The position numbers and the translations under genes are program-made. A stretch of DNA of 64,000 nucleotides from Chrysopilus asiliformis. Taxonomy: Eukaryota > Arthropoda > Insecta > Diptera > Rhagionidae. Every line of letters starts with the position of its first letter. Position 1 is the stretch's first letter. Below the pieces are notes generated by a model that was not told the origin of the DNA, did not search any database, and was given only the letters and a program-made list of their open reading frames with translations. Positions 24,880 to 36,715 of this stretch are shown in pieces. The DNA lies in contig OZ035961.1 in assembly GCA_964034945.1 (NCBI GenBank), positions 45,744,184 through 45,808,183 on the forward strand, in the 5' to 3' direction.

Positions 24880-26497
24880 GATGGAGTTACTATGCCTAAT
24901 GCTCCAGAAATTCCAGATATTCAAAAAAAAAACTTTTTTTTGTGAATTAGATTAACAAAAAAATGACATACAACTGGAAATAAATTTGAACTAAAAATAT
25001 GTTCCTAAATCTGTTACAAAATAAGTAGAGAAAACCGTTATCGCAGAACATACACGGTTAAAAATTCAAGGATTTACAGTGGAGCCTGAATAAGTTGGTT
25101 CTCATGGGACCGTCCTACGGATCCAACTTATAAAAATTTCCCACTTATCCAGATTCGACTGCATATGATAAAATGTTTGTATGTCAAGATCTTTTACACC
25201 AAATTTGTATCAACTCGCACGTTTTTTCGACATTTGGGGTAAAATGTAGAAAATATCTGATTTAAACAGCACATGATTTTCTTATACAAAATCTAGGCTC
25301 TTGTGCAATTTACGAATACACTGTAAGCCGACAAAAAAATTCTATAATAAGAAGTTTCATTTAAAAAAATCTAAAATATCTCCATAACGGTAAAATATAT
25401 CGATTAATATGAAATGCAAAAATGTGGACAAATTTTATATCTTTAATTCTATTTTTACAGGGAACCATTAGTTGCAAGCAATTCGCAAAAAACTTATGTT
25501 TTTATTTTTAATGAAAATATCTCAATAACGGTAAAAGATAGCGAAAATCAAAGAAAGACAAAATTGTGACAAATATTATTTTCTTCAATTCATCTCTTAC
25601 AATAAACCACCGAAAACCCGTTAGTTTTCGAAAGAAACGCAATAAACGTTTTTATTAATAACGGTACATCTCGATATGGGATTGAGATATCGAGTTCTCG
25701 TGAAAGACATAAGTATGGGCAAATTTACTGTCTTCAAATCTTGTCATACATAAGACTACTGAAAACGCATAGTTCCAGAGTAAATGGTGAAAAACGAAAT
25801 CGCGATTTTTAAAAAGCCGCCACGAAAAAGGTAGTGAAAACCGAAAAAATGATTTGGTTTTTTCGTTATTTATTTATTTTTGCTTTATTTTATTATTTTT
25901 TTTTATGAAAAGTTCATCAATTATAAACTCTTCGTACCTACCATCTGCATAAAATATAATTAAAAATATTATGGTAATATTTTTAATCATATTAGAATTC
26001 TAAATCGAAGTTTGTTTTGGCCAAATTCACTCTGGAGATACGAAAAAGACAATCTTTTAAGCAACTTTTTTGGTATCGAAAATATTTTATTTTTGGTAAT
26101 CTTCAGAATTTGAGTGAATCTGGAGAAACCCAAGTCCGACTCAGTATCAAAACAATAAATGTATGTGGTTTTTGATGGGCAAATTTTTTTTAAGTATTAA
26201 AAATTTTGTACGATTTTTTTTTTCAAGTTTTTTATTGATTTTTTAACTTAAGAATCACTATTTTAGTTTTTTTTTATATTTATTTGTATTTTCTTTTTGT
26301 AAGTTTTATTACTTTTTTTATAGTATTTATTTATATGGAAGCTGAACTGAATTACTTTGTGAAAAAAAACTATTAGTAAAGTGCATTTTTTTAGTTTTCA
26401 GTTTCAATACAAGAAATGAAATTTTTTAGCGTTACAAAACGAAATAACGTAACGAAATAATATTTGAATTTTGTTACGTCACGAGATATATAACGTC
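24880..26497. other. Noncoding AT-rich stretch
   Basis: Very AT-rich with A- and T-runs. A CAGTGGAGCCTGAATAAG start near 25077 looks like a pogo-type end, but its partner was not located. No exon seen. Confidence 0.45.
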
Positions 26498-27117
26498 AAG
26501 GTGACGCTCCACATGAGAGTAAATGCCTGCGAGAACCTCTCGATAGAAGCTACTCGCAAATGGACACGTCTTTGAGAGTCGCTCGCAGAAACTCGCGAGC
26601 TAGTTTCTGCGAACTGTCAAAAGTTATTCTACTCTCTAGTCGACACACACCCACTGAACTCTCGGAGATTTGCACGCTAGATACACAGAGAGAAAAAACT
26701 AGGTGAAAATACCTAAAATCATCGTATAGCTTAACCAATTTCTTGGTAAGGAGAACACCAACTAAGAAATTCGATAATTTACCCAAGATTCTTAGTAGAA
26801 ATCGATTTTGGGAAAAACAACCAAAAATTGGATAAGTTATCCAAGTATTTTAGTAAAATTTCCCAAAACCGTTTTTGGAGTTTTTCCCAAAATATTTTGT
26901 AATTTTTCTAAACCCTTGGTTAAAGGTTTAACCAAAAGCTTGGTTAATTTACCCAAACTATTAGTTAAAAGATTTTCTGATGTACCCAAAAAACTTGGTT
27001 ATTTTACCTAATCTCTTAGGTATTAAACAATAATTTTTACCCTAGAATCTTGGGTAATTTACCCAAGGTTTTTGTTAGTCATTTACCCAATGATTTAGGT
27101 AATTTTCCCAAGTTATT

Positions 27118-27215
27118 GGATGATGTGAATAAAAAGATAGCTTTTGCTAAAACTGATGTTTTTTAGCTAAAAAACATCAATTTTAGCAAAAGCTATCTTT
27201 TTATTCACATCACCC
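27118..27215. mobile_element. 98-bp hairpin MITE with ATT duplication
   Basis: The left arm GGATGATGTGAATAAAAAGA and the right arm, in reverse GGGTGATGTGAATAAAAAGA, are near-perfect complements over about 45 bp. ATT flanks both sides (27115-27117 and 27216-27218). Same family as 44746-44847 and 55829-55891, and probably 45198-45338. Confidence 0.85.
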
Positions 27216-27352
27216 ATTGGCTACAATGAGAATTTGTGGTTTTTTCAAATACGCTGAAAGAAATTCAAATTTTAAGTGAAAAATTAATTTTTATTTATAG
27301 CAAAGCAATATACAACCATTATATTTTTACAATCGACATTAATTTGTGTATT

Positions 27353-30300
27353 CTATTTTAGCAATTTATTTTTGAGATCACTGATAAAAGTATCTACAAC
27401 TGGAAAGTTTTCCTGAGTTTCGGTTATTCCGAAAAAATATTTTTGAATAAATACCCAAACAGACGAAATTCCTCTGCATGTATTCTTAGTATTGGCTGCA
27501 TTGTGGTTTTCCTTTCTGCACAATCTTCTCACTGGTCAGACAGTATTTTATCGATGCAATTTGCTTGTGAAACTGATAAAGTAAACGACCGCTGCGAATC
27601 CGTCACGGTGTATTTTACGTGGCGACCATTTAGAACAGTTGCTGTAGGTTTTAACACGGCATGTAAAAGGCGAATGTAGCAAACATTTAGGTTCTCTAAA
27701 AAACGAAAAAGAACACATATAATAGTAAAAACCATATTTTGTAGGCACAAGAAATCTTGATAGATAATTTTAAATAATGCCCATAACCAATTTTGACTTT
27801 TGATTTTACCTGAATTGAGTTCATCGCGCTTTTTTTAATATGGTTTTCAATAGATCCTTAGCATTTGGGATTGTGATTCTGGTTGAAAAAATGTCTTCTG
27901 TTTTTCACAAAATTGCTCCCGTTCGAGGAATCCAAAACTATTGATGGGTTTAAGGTACTCGTAATCAATGTCAACCTAAAAATGTTTGTCAATTTTATAT
28001 TTTTAACTTTTATATAAATAGTAGAACCTCAATTGTCCTGCATTCAGTTATTTGCCAGATATAATTGACCAAAACAATATTACAAAATTAGATTCTTTAC
28101 TTTATTTTTGCGTTCTTCAGATTTGTAAAATAGAACATCGTCGTAATTTTTGTTTGAAATATAAAACTGAAATGTTTATTTAATGAGAAAATGATTTGTT
28201 GCACTTAAAAAGTTAGAGTTTTTAAGAATAGATTCGTGGTACAACAACAACAAACAAAATGATTTACAATAACCTAAAATACATTTTGGATAATCAAGGT
28301 TCTCTTGAATAGAAATTATACAATCATTTTACATAATTACCAATTCACAAGCTCTGGAGTATTTATATAGTGGCCAGTCTTTAAAAATGTCTTCAACATT
28401 TGCTGTATTTTGTAACTTGATTTTTCGGAATTTTGTAGTCTTTCGCCATTGAGGTAAAACCTGATCCCAGTTTCGAATATATTTAAGCTGGTTCCAAATA
28501 GTTTCCAATTCTAGAAAAAAATTTAATGAGACACTAATTTTTCCAGAAGACTTATTGGCAGATATTCATAGCGGTTGCGTAAACTGAAGGTTTAACTAAG
28601 TTAAGTGCTGAAATTTAACATCCAACTTAAAACATTTGTTTTTCATAGTCAAATTTAAACTGGGTTTTAGTAAAACAAAGTCTCTATTATGTTTTCGGTT
28701 TAATTTTAGTATCAAAGTTTTATCTTAGTATAAAACGTCAAATATTTTTTTATTTGATTTTATTTGTAAATAAGTGGAGATAAAAATTTTACGATGTACG
28801 AAAATCGAGGAACTTGACAAAATTATCTGTTTAAATTGGGTTGTGATTGAAATTTAATAAAAGCATGAAATAGAAAAGTCAATGTTTATGCAATTATCCT
28901 TAACTATAGTTCGACAGATTGTTTTGAAATTCAAATTTCCCGCAATACTATTTAAAATTAACACACGTTTAGGGCTTAAACACAGGTTTAAGGTGTCTAT
29001 GTTACCCTTTCGCGGGGAAACTACCGAGCCGATTGGCCTGAAGTTTAGCTCCAACATAGACCATCAAAAAAAATTTAAAAGTTATAGATAAAAATGCGAG
29101 GTAGATGTTTTTTTTTCTGATTTTATTTCTGATACATAACGCCCAAATTTTTTTTCCCCTATTTTAATACAGTAATCCCTCAAACTGCGCGGTTTCTAAC
29201 TGCGCGGTTTCACAACTGCGCGGTTAAGTATTTAATACCAAAATTTCGAACTGCGGGGTAAAGATTTCGCAGCTGCGCGGTTTTTTTCAATAGCTTAACA
29301 ATCAATAGCTTAACAACCTATAAACAAAATTATAAATAAGATCATTGCGTTTATGTGTAGATACCTTCATCATTTTCGGCATGATCAGAATCCGGAGTAT
29401 TGTTTGGCTCAAGTCGCTCAATGTTTATCTCTTCCGTCAATTTCTTAAGCGCTTTCTTTTGACCCTGAAATCTATCTCACAATTTGCCTTTGGGTGCTTT
29501 CTTGTATTTGCCAGGAACCATTTTTTTAACAATAAATGCTGATGAGAGTCAGAATTAGAACATGCTTGATAACACTTTAGGCGTTACTTTAATGTATGAA
29601 CAAACACCACATATATAAAAACATGAAAAGGGCAAGTGTTTCTGCCTAAAGGAGGAAATTACCTAGATGCGACTCTGACTGGTGTTTACATAAAAACTTT
29701 ATGAGACTTTAAGAGAGCAAAACTGTGGTATTCTAAAAGTATCAATCACAATAAATATAAAAATTTCGATAGAAACATTAGAAATTATAAAAAAAACTTT
29801 TACGAAAGTCACGTATAAGCAGTGAAGTTTTTTTTTCGAAATTGTTTAATAAAATGTAGTTTTTTAAGGAATTTATCCAAGAAACAGTAATCAAAAGATT
29901 TCATCATGGATTAAAAAATTTTTTTTTTGTGTACTCTACGCGTTCCATGTCAACATCATTTTTCTAAGTTATAAAAACATTAATTTCCTTCATTTAGGAG
30001 CTCAGTATTCATATATTCATATTAATATGTAAATACTCACAATATCTTCTGTTGGGAAAATTTCAATAATTTGCTGGGCGAAATCTGGACATTTTTTGAC
30101 ACTCATATGTATGTCATTATCAATTATATGTTGAACAATATTGTGGACAAGAGTTGTTCGGTCTTTGGGAGTTAAAGTTTTTTTATCATCAAATGTTTTT
30201 ACCAGGTTTTTACCCCGTTCAGTAGATGTTAAAATATCAATGACGGTTACCTACATAATAAATTTATTTAAATATTTGTAATTTCAAATAATGAAAATAA

Positions 30301-30400
30301 GTACTTGAATAGTCTTGCGGCCTGAAGTTGATATATCTGCTGAAGTTAGTGAAAGCTCACTAAGTAATGAAGTGGTTCGAGGATTAAGATAGTAAATATC
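27353..30400 (-). pseudogene. Decayed spliced gene of the 6.35-kb element, family unnamed
   Basis: Exons read on the minus strand: 30400-30305, 30250-30041, 28510-28341, 27975-27810 and 27695 to 27353. Junctions between first and second, third and fourth, and fourth and fifth keep phase. Motifs seen: YYLNPRTTSLLSELSLTS; LTPKDRTTLVHNIVQHIIDN followed by CPDFAQQIIEIFPTED; NWDQVLPQWRKTTKFRKIKL with DWPLYKY; VDIDYEYLKP; VKYTVTDSQRSFTLSV; and VWVFIQKYFFGITETQENFP running to a stop. This order recalls uncharacterised, often multi-copy invertebrate proteins that I associate with transposons; I cannot name the family or its chemistry. The fourth exon needs two frame shifts, both near homopolymers, and the fifth has a TGA and further shifts. 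An exon is missing between the second and third. Non-functional here. Confidence 0.6.
29170..29540 (-). mobile_element. Pogo/Tigger-like fragment
   Basis: Starts TA|CAGTAATCCCTCAAACTGC with four GCGCGGT-type blocks, like the end at 4052. On the minus strand near 29527 a frame opens MVPGKYKKAPKGKL then stop, followed by a shifted, charged stretch. This resembles the start of a Tigger-type transposase. It lies inside the 6.35-kb element. Confidence 0.5.
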
Positions 30401-31090
30401 CTAAAAGTAAGCAAAGTAATTTTAGCATTTCCATCATCTTTCGATAAAACATTTCATTTTATACTAATTAAAAGAAAAAAAAATCAAAAATTTGTAAATC
30501 TCAAAGCTTTTAAAAAATATCTTCCACGAACAGCACATTACTTTCTCTTAATCAGCGCCTGCACGTTAGTTTGAAACTTTTTTTTGAAGAGGGGTATGAA
30601 GGGTAGAATCTTAAATAAGAGGTCCCGAAGAGTAGACCCAAAAATAACAAGAGATACTCCCTGAAAAACTGAAACTCTTGATAACAAAGGGAGGGAAATC
30701 TTTTTCTAAAAAACTGCGCTCATTTGTCCCCATTACATAATGGAAAGAAGTACGACAATACCTTATTTCGTTCTCAAACTGCATCATAAAGTGTGAAGAC
30801 ACTTTCGACCAAATAATCAAAAAAAAATTGGGAAAAAATTTTTGGTTTCTGTTTTTTGTTCAAGATGCAATATTATGAAATATTTGTATGAAACAATTCT
30901 CTCTGGGATTCGATAAAATCCTTTAGGCCAAAAAGGAAAAAAAAGTATCGGTAGGCAGAGCTTGGTGGTGCGCGGTGGAGGCGAAATGAATTCCGTAGGG
31001 GAGAGTGACGGCTAAAAATGCCTATTTCGGATACGGAATTCCCTGTGTCCCCCATAACAACATGCAGCATCATTAGGGCTTTTTTTTCTT

Positions 31091-31231
31091 TAGACCCCGT
31101 TCAGACACAGTGGTTTCCGAGCGCTTGGAAGCCCGCGGGTTCCATTTTTATGGTGTTCCTCTTCGGCGGGCACACACAAAGTTTTCATCCGCGCGGAAAC
31201 GGGGTCTTAATTTTTATGTCTGAACGGGATC
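31091..31231. mobile_element. Small MITE, about 140 bp
   Basis: Left end AGACCCCGTTCAGACA and right end, in reverse AGATCCCGTTCAGACA. The interior holds complementary GCGCGGAAAC/GTTTCCGAGCGC-type words. Confidence 0.65.
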
Positions 31232-33444
31232 TTAGTATTTTATGACAAAAATAAATGCACTGAACTAGACAAAATTTATTGAAAACTGACAAAATGGCTG
31301 GTGACTTTTTTTCAGAAGTCTGGAACACAAAAATTTACAGGCCGAACATAGCAAAGACAAATTCTCGAATGGAAAATGCATAAAACAGAATATTTTAACT
31401 TTATTTTGTAAGAAAATCATGTGCTGTTTCCACCAACTACATGTAAAAACAAAAATTTACCTTTTTAATAACTTTTCAGCAAGCAAATTCAAGTTTCTTC
31501 ACGAATCCCACAGCAGCCTACTTTATTGAAGTTTTTTTAGTTGATTTTTTGTGCTTAACTCCAAACTACACAGTTCAATTAACAATACTCACTTAAATCA
31601 CTTATATAAAAATTACCAAAATTGTCTGGAAAAGGAAAACAAACTTTGAAAACCAAAGCTACGATCGACGCGGCGTTCACATGAAAGTGAAGCTAAAACC
31701 GTTAGCACAGAGAAAAAAACTATGGCACGGTATTGCCAAGTGAACAAGAATCAATTAGTTCAATTTTTTCATTCCAATTTTTTTTTCTGTTTCAAACATG
31801 AATTTATTTATTCAGATACAAAAAATACTGAATTATAATGGCCGGCAGCGTGAGCAATACCGACGGCGAAAACAAAAATGTTGTCGTGTGAAATTCACAT
31901 TCATGCAGGGCGAATTTTGCTCATTTGGTTTTCGCAAGTTTAATTTTTTTAAAGTGATGATTTCATCAAAATTTGTTATTAATAATAATTAAATCGCGCC
32001 TTTGTCCATGAAACTGAAGCCACACAATATATGATATGACTATAATTTTGAGCAATTTTGAGCCTTATTATCACCACATAAGAGTTAAAGTTGCTATTAT
32101 GGAATACCAAAGTTTTTTGGGTTAACAAAGTTTTTTCCACAAAAGAATTGATTTTGAATATTTTTTATTGTTATGGTCAGTAAAGTATTTAGGTATTAAA
32201 TATGGGGTAGAAACAATCAACGGGTAGAGTAAGATTCACAAAATGTTAGGCCCCTTTGCTATCTATTTGGAGGTATAATCACTTAAAAGTAGATGATTTT
32301 TTTTAACCTATAAACATTTGTAATTGCCATTCCATTCGGATTTTCAAACGAAATTAACAATCAATTCAAAATGAAATTTTGCAGCTCTATGTTAGTGAGC
32401 CAATAATCCGAAGAATAACCAATGGGTGGAGTTGACAACCAATAACAGTTATTTGCTGAAAATGAATACAATTTTAGATTTTTTTCACCCTCGTTTTTCA
32501 GCATAGCGTTCATTTTTAAAAGTCCGATTGGCTACTACCTGAATTACAAACTCTCTAATGTACATGTTGTAGAACTTAATTGTGACTAATTCGTTAATTT
32601 TTTATAATTTTAATTTAGTTTTTATAAATTAGTTCTCATTTCAAAAAATCTGTAGTGATCGAATCTGGCAATATCGCAAGCGCAAAACAAAATTCGAGTA
32701 TTACGTCATCACCTAAATATTTTGATGAATACCCAAAGTTTTGGATAGTTTGACCAATATTTTGGGTATTTTTGGTCATGCGCGAAATTTATCTAAACTT
32801 TTGGCAAAAACATCCAAGACCTTGGGAAACTTTTGGGTAAAAGTTCTACCCAAGAACTTAGTTAATTTACACAATTTATTTTTGGTATTTTTCCCAATTT
32901 TGGCCATGGGTAATTTAACCAATTTCTTGGTACGATTATCGAATAAATTGAAAATTTTGGTAAACCCATATAAAAATTATTTAACCAAGACGTTTTGGTT
33001 AAATTTACCATGTTTTTTTCTCTCTGTGTACGAACGGCGTTGGAATTTCGCTAGTAGCTCTCAAAGCAAGATGTCAAAAAAATCAAGATATTGTTCTTGA
33101 AAAGAGAAAAATCGCCGAAATTAACTCTCAAATGGACAACCTCCTGCGAGTAACTCTCGAGAGTTTTTGAGAGTTACTCGCGTATTTACTCTCATGTGGA
33201 GCGGCACCTTTACGATTTTTTTTCGTTTGCAATACCTAAGAGAAAGAAATTTTTGTAATAATGCTCCAATTGACTCAGGAATTCTCTGGAAATGTTTTTT
33301 AGGAAAAATTATGAAGTCGACATTTTTTTTTAATTATAATATTTTTTTTAATGGAATTTGGTATATGGAAGTAAAAAATCGATTGCCTTAATTTTTTGTT
33401 TCAGCTTCAGAACGTATAGTAACATATGGAAGATGTCTTCACAA

Positions 33445-33515
33445 GCATCGGTGGTTCAGTGGTAGAATGCTCGCCTGCCACGCGGGCGGCCCGGGTTCGA
33501 TTCCCGGCCGATGCA
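33445..33515 (+). tRNA. tRNA-Gly (anticodon GCC)
   Basis: A 71-base cloverleaf identical to those at 24809 and 35865, anticodon loop CTGCCAC, B box GGTTCGATTCC, discriminator A. Twelve T follow at 33519-33530 as pol III terminator. Confidence 0.98.
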
Positions 33516-33561
33516 TCGTTTTTTTTTTTTAATTTTCACATATTTTTTTTCTGTTTTTTAA

Positions 33562-33777
33562 CACTCTAACTACCACGTCAGTCAAAAAGACCTGACACCT
33601 AATTGTATACAACGGCCACAATGAAAATTATTTCGATTTTTTGTAGTTGCACACATTTTATGGTAATAAAATAACATTTAGGTATAATTTTGTTTCAATT
33701 TTTTTTTCTCTTAGTGCCTTTTTGGCTGACAACTAAATATTCGAAAAAGGCTTAAAACTGTCGTAGCAGTTAGAGTG
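33562..33777. mobile_element. piggyBac-type MITE with TTAA duplication
   Basis: The 216-bp element has ends CACTCTAACTACCACG and, in reverse, CACTCTAACTGCTACG. TTAA lies at 33558-33561 and 33778-33781. Internal CAAAAAG and CTGACA words pair. No coding capacity. Confidence 0.85.
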
Positions 33778-33913
33778 TTAAACTTGAAAATCGAAAAGCA
33801 AATACACCACTTGCATACTTATAATATAGACGATTTTCCCAAAAAATGAATTTAATATAACGTATACCAAAAAATTAGACAATTGATTTTGGTTATCATA
33901 AATTATAGTAATT

Positions 33914-34172
33914 GAGGGGCCTAGAAGTAAAAGAGTTCAAGTGCACTTTTTTAAATAAATGATCTAAGTGCAAATTATCTAACCTAAAGGATACCCTTAC
34001 TTGGACATAAAATGATGTAATGTATTGTAATGTTTTTTTTTGCTTTTAAATAAAACCAAAATATTTACTTAGTTTCCTAAACTTATGGAATTTTGAAACT
34101 TGATTTAACTTTAAACTCATTTATCGCGGAACTACAAAAAGTGCACTGAACCCTTTTACTTCTAGGCCCCTC
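33914..34172. mobile_element. MITE with 40-bp inverted ends
   Basis: Both ends read GAGGGGCCTAGAAGTAAAAG inward and continue as RGTTCA-GTGCACTTTTT. The flanks AATT/AATT could be a 4-bp duplication, but the palindromic context leaves the exact boundary open. No coding sequence. Confidence 0.75.
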
Positions 34173-34286
34173 AATTTACAGTTGAATTTCACTATAAATT
34201 TTATACGATAATGGGCCGTATGAGTAAAAATTTGTCTTTCTGAGTAAAGTGAGTGCACACTGAATGATTAATTTACTTGAGTAAAT

Positions 34287-34976
34287 CACCCCTGTTCGGG
34301 AACCCGGCGTTAGCCCGCTAAACGTACCGCATTCGATTCGATTCGCTACGCCATCGGTGTTCTGGAAAACGGCGTTTGCTGTTAAAAAATACGGCAAACA
34401 TCGCATGCAAACGCAGTGTCAAAAATCAGCTGATTGTGTTTATTTCTTGCTTATGCGAGTGAAAACGTTTGATAGAATTTTAAAAATGGATTTAACACTC
34501 CAATTACTTTTGTTAATGAGGCAGGACGAGGTAAATTCACTGAGAAACCAAAGAAGGTTACTGAGAGATTCTTCGAACGTAATGAGGTTAAGTGAAGACT
34601 CGTAACTATACTTTCATTTTATCGATTAATAGGTGGAATTGTGAAGTATTTGTTAAACTTGGAGTTCCACTCCTATTTGAATAAAACACTTTATTAATTA
34701 TGATTCATAAAATTGAAAAAAAACATTTGCCAAACTTGCATTTTGTCAATCACGGCCAACACCAAACGCGAGAAAACTGAAGTGAGCAATTTAACCTCAA
34801 ATATCAGCTCCCGGCGAATCTCAGAACATCAAAAATCGAATAGAATCGAATGCGTTCCTGCGCGTTGAACTGAAACGAAACGTCGCGTTTTCCAGAACAC
34901 TAAAAATCAAATATCGAGTACCAAGCGAGTGAATATCGAATAAACTAACGTAACGCCGGGTTCCAGAACAGGGGTG
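34287..34976 (+). mobile_element. Harbinger-like element, 690 bp
   Basis: Inverted ends CACCCCTGTTCGGGAACCCG and, in reverse, CACCCCTGTTCTGGAACCCG continue to GCGTTA. A 3-bp AAT duplication flanks it. An open frame at 34357-34605 ends with a leucine-rich, charged stretch (LQLLLLMRQDEVNSLRNQRR) that could be the start of a Harbinger protein. The nuclease is absent. The assignment rests on the 3-bp duplication and general layout. Confidence 0.6.
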
Positions 34977-34979
34977 AAT

Positions 34980-36715
34980 ACAAAATTAGAGGATATAAGA
35001 TCGCTTGGTAAGTTTGAACTTTTTCGCTACGCGGTGCGAATTCGAAGTGTGCGAAGTGCCTAAAAGTTTACTTCACTCAATGGACTTTTACACTCTGGCG
35101 ATATTTTGTGTTTTCTGAGTGCACTTATTGAATTTTTACGTTTACTTGAATTATTTTACTATTTATTTGGAATTGAATCAAAAAATGAAACAGCTCTACT
35201 CACCTAGCTGGAAGAGTATACCTTTCTTAAATAATTAAACCTCAAATGGTGGAAATCTGGCTATTTGTGTTGAATTTTTCTCACAAAATTTTTTTTTTAA
35301 TTCGGCAACTAATAAAAGTAGAAAGTTGAAATTTGACACAGAACAAACTTTTACAAACAGTTAAACCCCATCCGAAAATGACAAAATTTTAACCAAAAAA
35401 GATTTTCTTTAAATTCCAAAATTCGGAATGAATTACAGACTTGCTACAAACTTGGAATTTTGAACAACCATAAGAAAGATTACTAATTTTTGAAAATCCT
35501 TTCGACATAGATTTTTTTCTAATTTTTCGACATAGTTATTCTAAAAGTGGCAGTTAAAAATATAAATATTTATTTAATTGTGGATTTTCTTATACTGTGT
35601 AACGAAATAATAGCGTCAATCGTAATGAAATGAAATCTTTTATGTTACAAAACGAATTAATGTAACGATATGTATTACGTTACGATTTTTTTCGTTTTTC
35701 ATCTATTTAAATTGGATTTTTTGGGTGAACTAATGGATGAATTCATTAATTAATTATGCCCAAAGCATAAATTTCTCTTCGTGGCTCGTACAATTATAAA
35801 ATTTTGTGTTAGAACTAATATCTGATTACAGACCTTTTTGTGTATTGGAGACAACTTTTGTATCGCATCGGTGGTTCAGTGGTAGAATGCTCGCCTGCCA
35901 CGCGGGCGGCCCGGGTTCGATTCCCGGCCGATGCATCCTTTTTTTGTCTTTTTTTTATGTTCAATTTGAATATTTATGATGTAAAATCGAACATTTTGAT
36001 CAAATTTACTGCAGATTCTATAAGCAGGCTCGCTTTACTGTGCTCTTAAGCTCATCTGCTTCGTTAATATGTGAAACAATTTTCTCAGGCCGAATATAGA
36101 CTTTCACTCAGTTCGAAATACACATAAATAAGAATCGCATAATTTTTTCGTGGTTCAGCACGTGGTTGGGTCTATATTGTCAATTTAAGTACATTATGAA
36201 ACAATTATTTGTTAAAAATGGGTTTTAAACATAAAAAAAGCTACAATTGCCAGGGGCCAATCTTCAATTACTCTATATGATGATAGAATGTTGATTTAGA
36301 AAAACTCATTTGCATAGGAGAGGGAGAAAGGAGTGGTCCGATTGGATTTTGATGTATGAATGAGTTATGTAAAATCCTTTTTTTGAAGGCATTTTGTCTT
36401 TATAAAATTATTCAATATGACTCACCGTTTTCGGGAAAATGGCAAAAAACTGTTTCGTTTGGATGGGGGAGGGAGGCAGAAATGGTCCGATTTTGCCCGC
36501 TCACGAACTTTGCCCAGCCATTTACGAGAAAATTAACTATACAAAATTTCAAGTCTTTAGCTTAATCGATTCAAAAGTTATGGTGTTCATGGACAAATAG
36601 GCAGGACGGACATGTGGAAATCAAAATCTTTTGAAAACGAGTTATATTGGGCCACAAATAAAATATACTAACCCTAAAGATAGCTCATTAGTAAAAAACG
36701 TGGAATATAAACATA
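34980..36715. other. Noncoding stretch around a tRNA gene
   Basis: Contains tRNA-Gly at 35865. Bases 36300-36660 resemble stretches at 3060-3400, 3880-4000 and 4680-4800 (AAAATCGGACCATT-like words, GTTATGTAAAA, CATCAAAAT), so an old dispersed repeat is likely. No exon seen. Confidence 0.45.
35865..35935 (+). tRNA. tRNA-Gly (anticodon GCC)
   Basis: Third identical 71-base copy, same strand as 33445 and 2.4 kb from it. Seven T at 35939-35945 follow as terminator. The flanks differ from those of the other copies, so only the gene itself is conserved. Confidence 0.98.

Larger units (their letters stand above)
26684..33028. mobile_element. 6.35-kb TA-flanked DNA transposon, superfamily not assigned
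   Basis: The ends are CACAGAGAGAAAAAA in inverted orientation with TA at 26682-26683 and 33029-33030. Each end is followed by several hundred bases of subterminal repeats built from words such as ACCCAA, TTGGTTAA and their complements (26700-27110 and 32720-33010). The middle carries a decayed multi-exon gene on the minus strand (27353-30400). Later insertions inside include a hairpin MITE (27118-27215), a pogo-like piece (29170-29540) and a small MITE (31091-31231). A TA duplication alone does not settle the superfamily. Confidence 0.75.
26498..33210. mobile_element. MITE split by a 6.3-kb insertion
   Basis: The left part (26498-26681) and right part (33031-33210) are inverted repeats of one another: AAGGTGACGCTCCACATGAG on the left and, in reverse, AAGGTGCCGCTCCACATGAG on the right, each followed by GAGAGTT- and ACTCGC-type words. 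Joined, they make a MITE of about 365 bp, now interrupted by the TA-flanked element 26684-33028. Confidence 0.75.
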
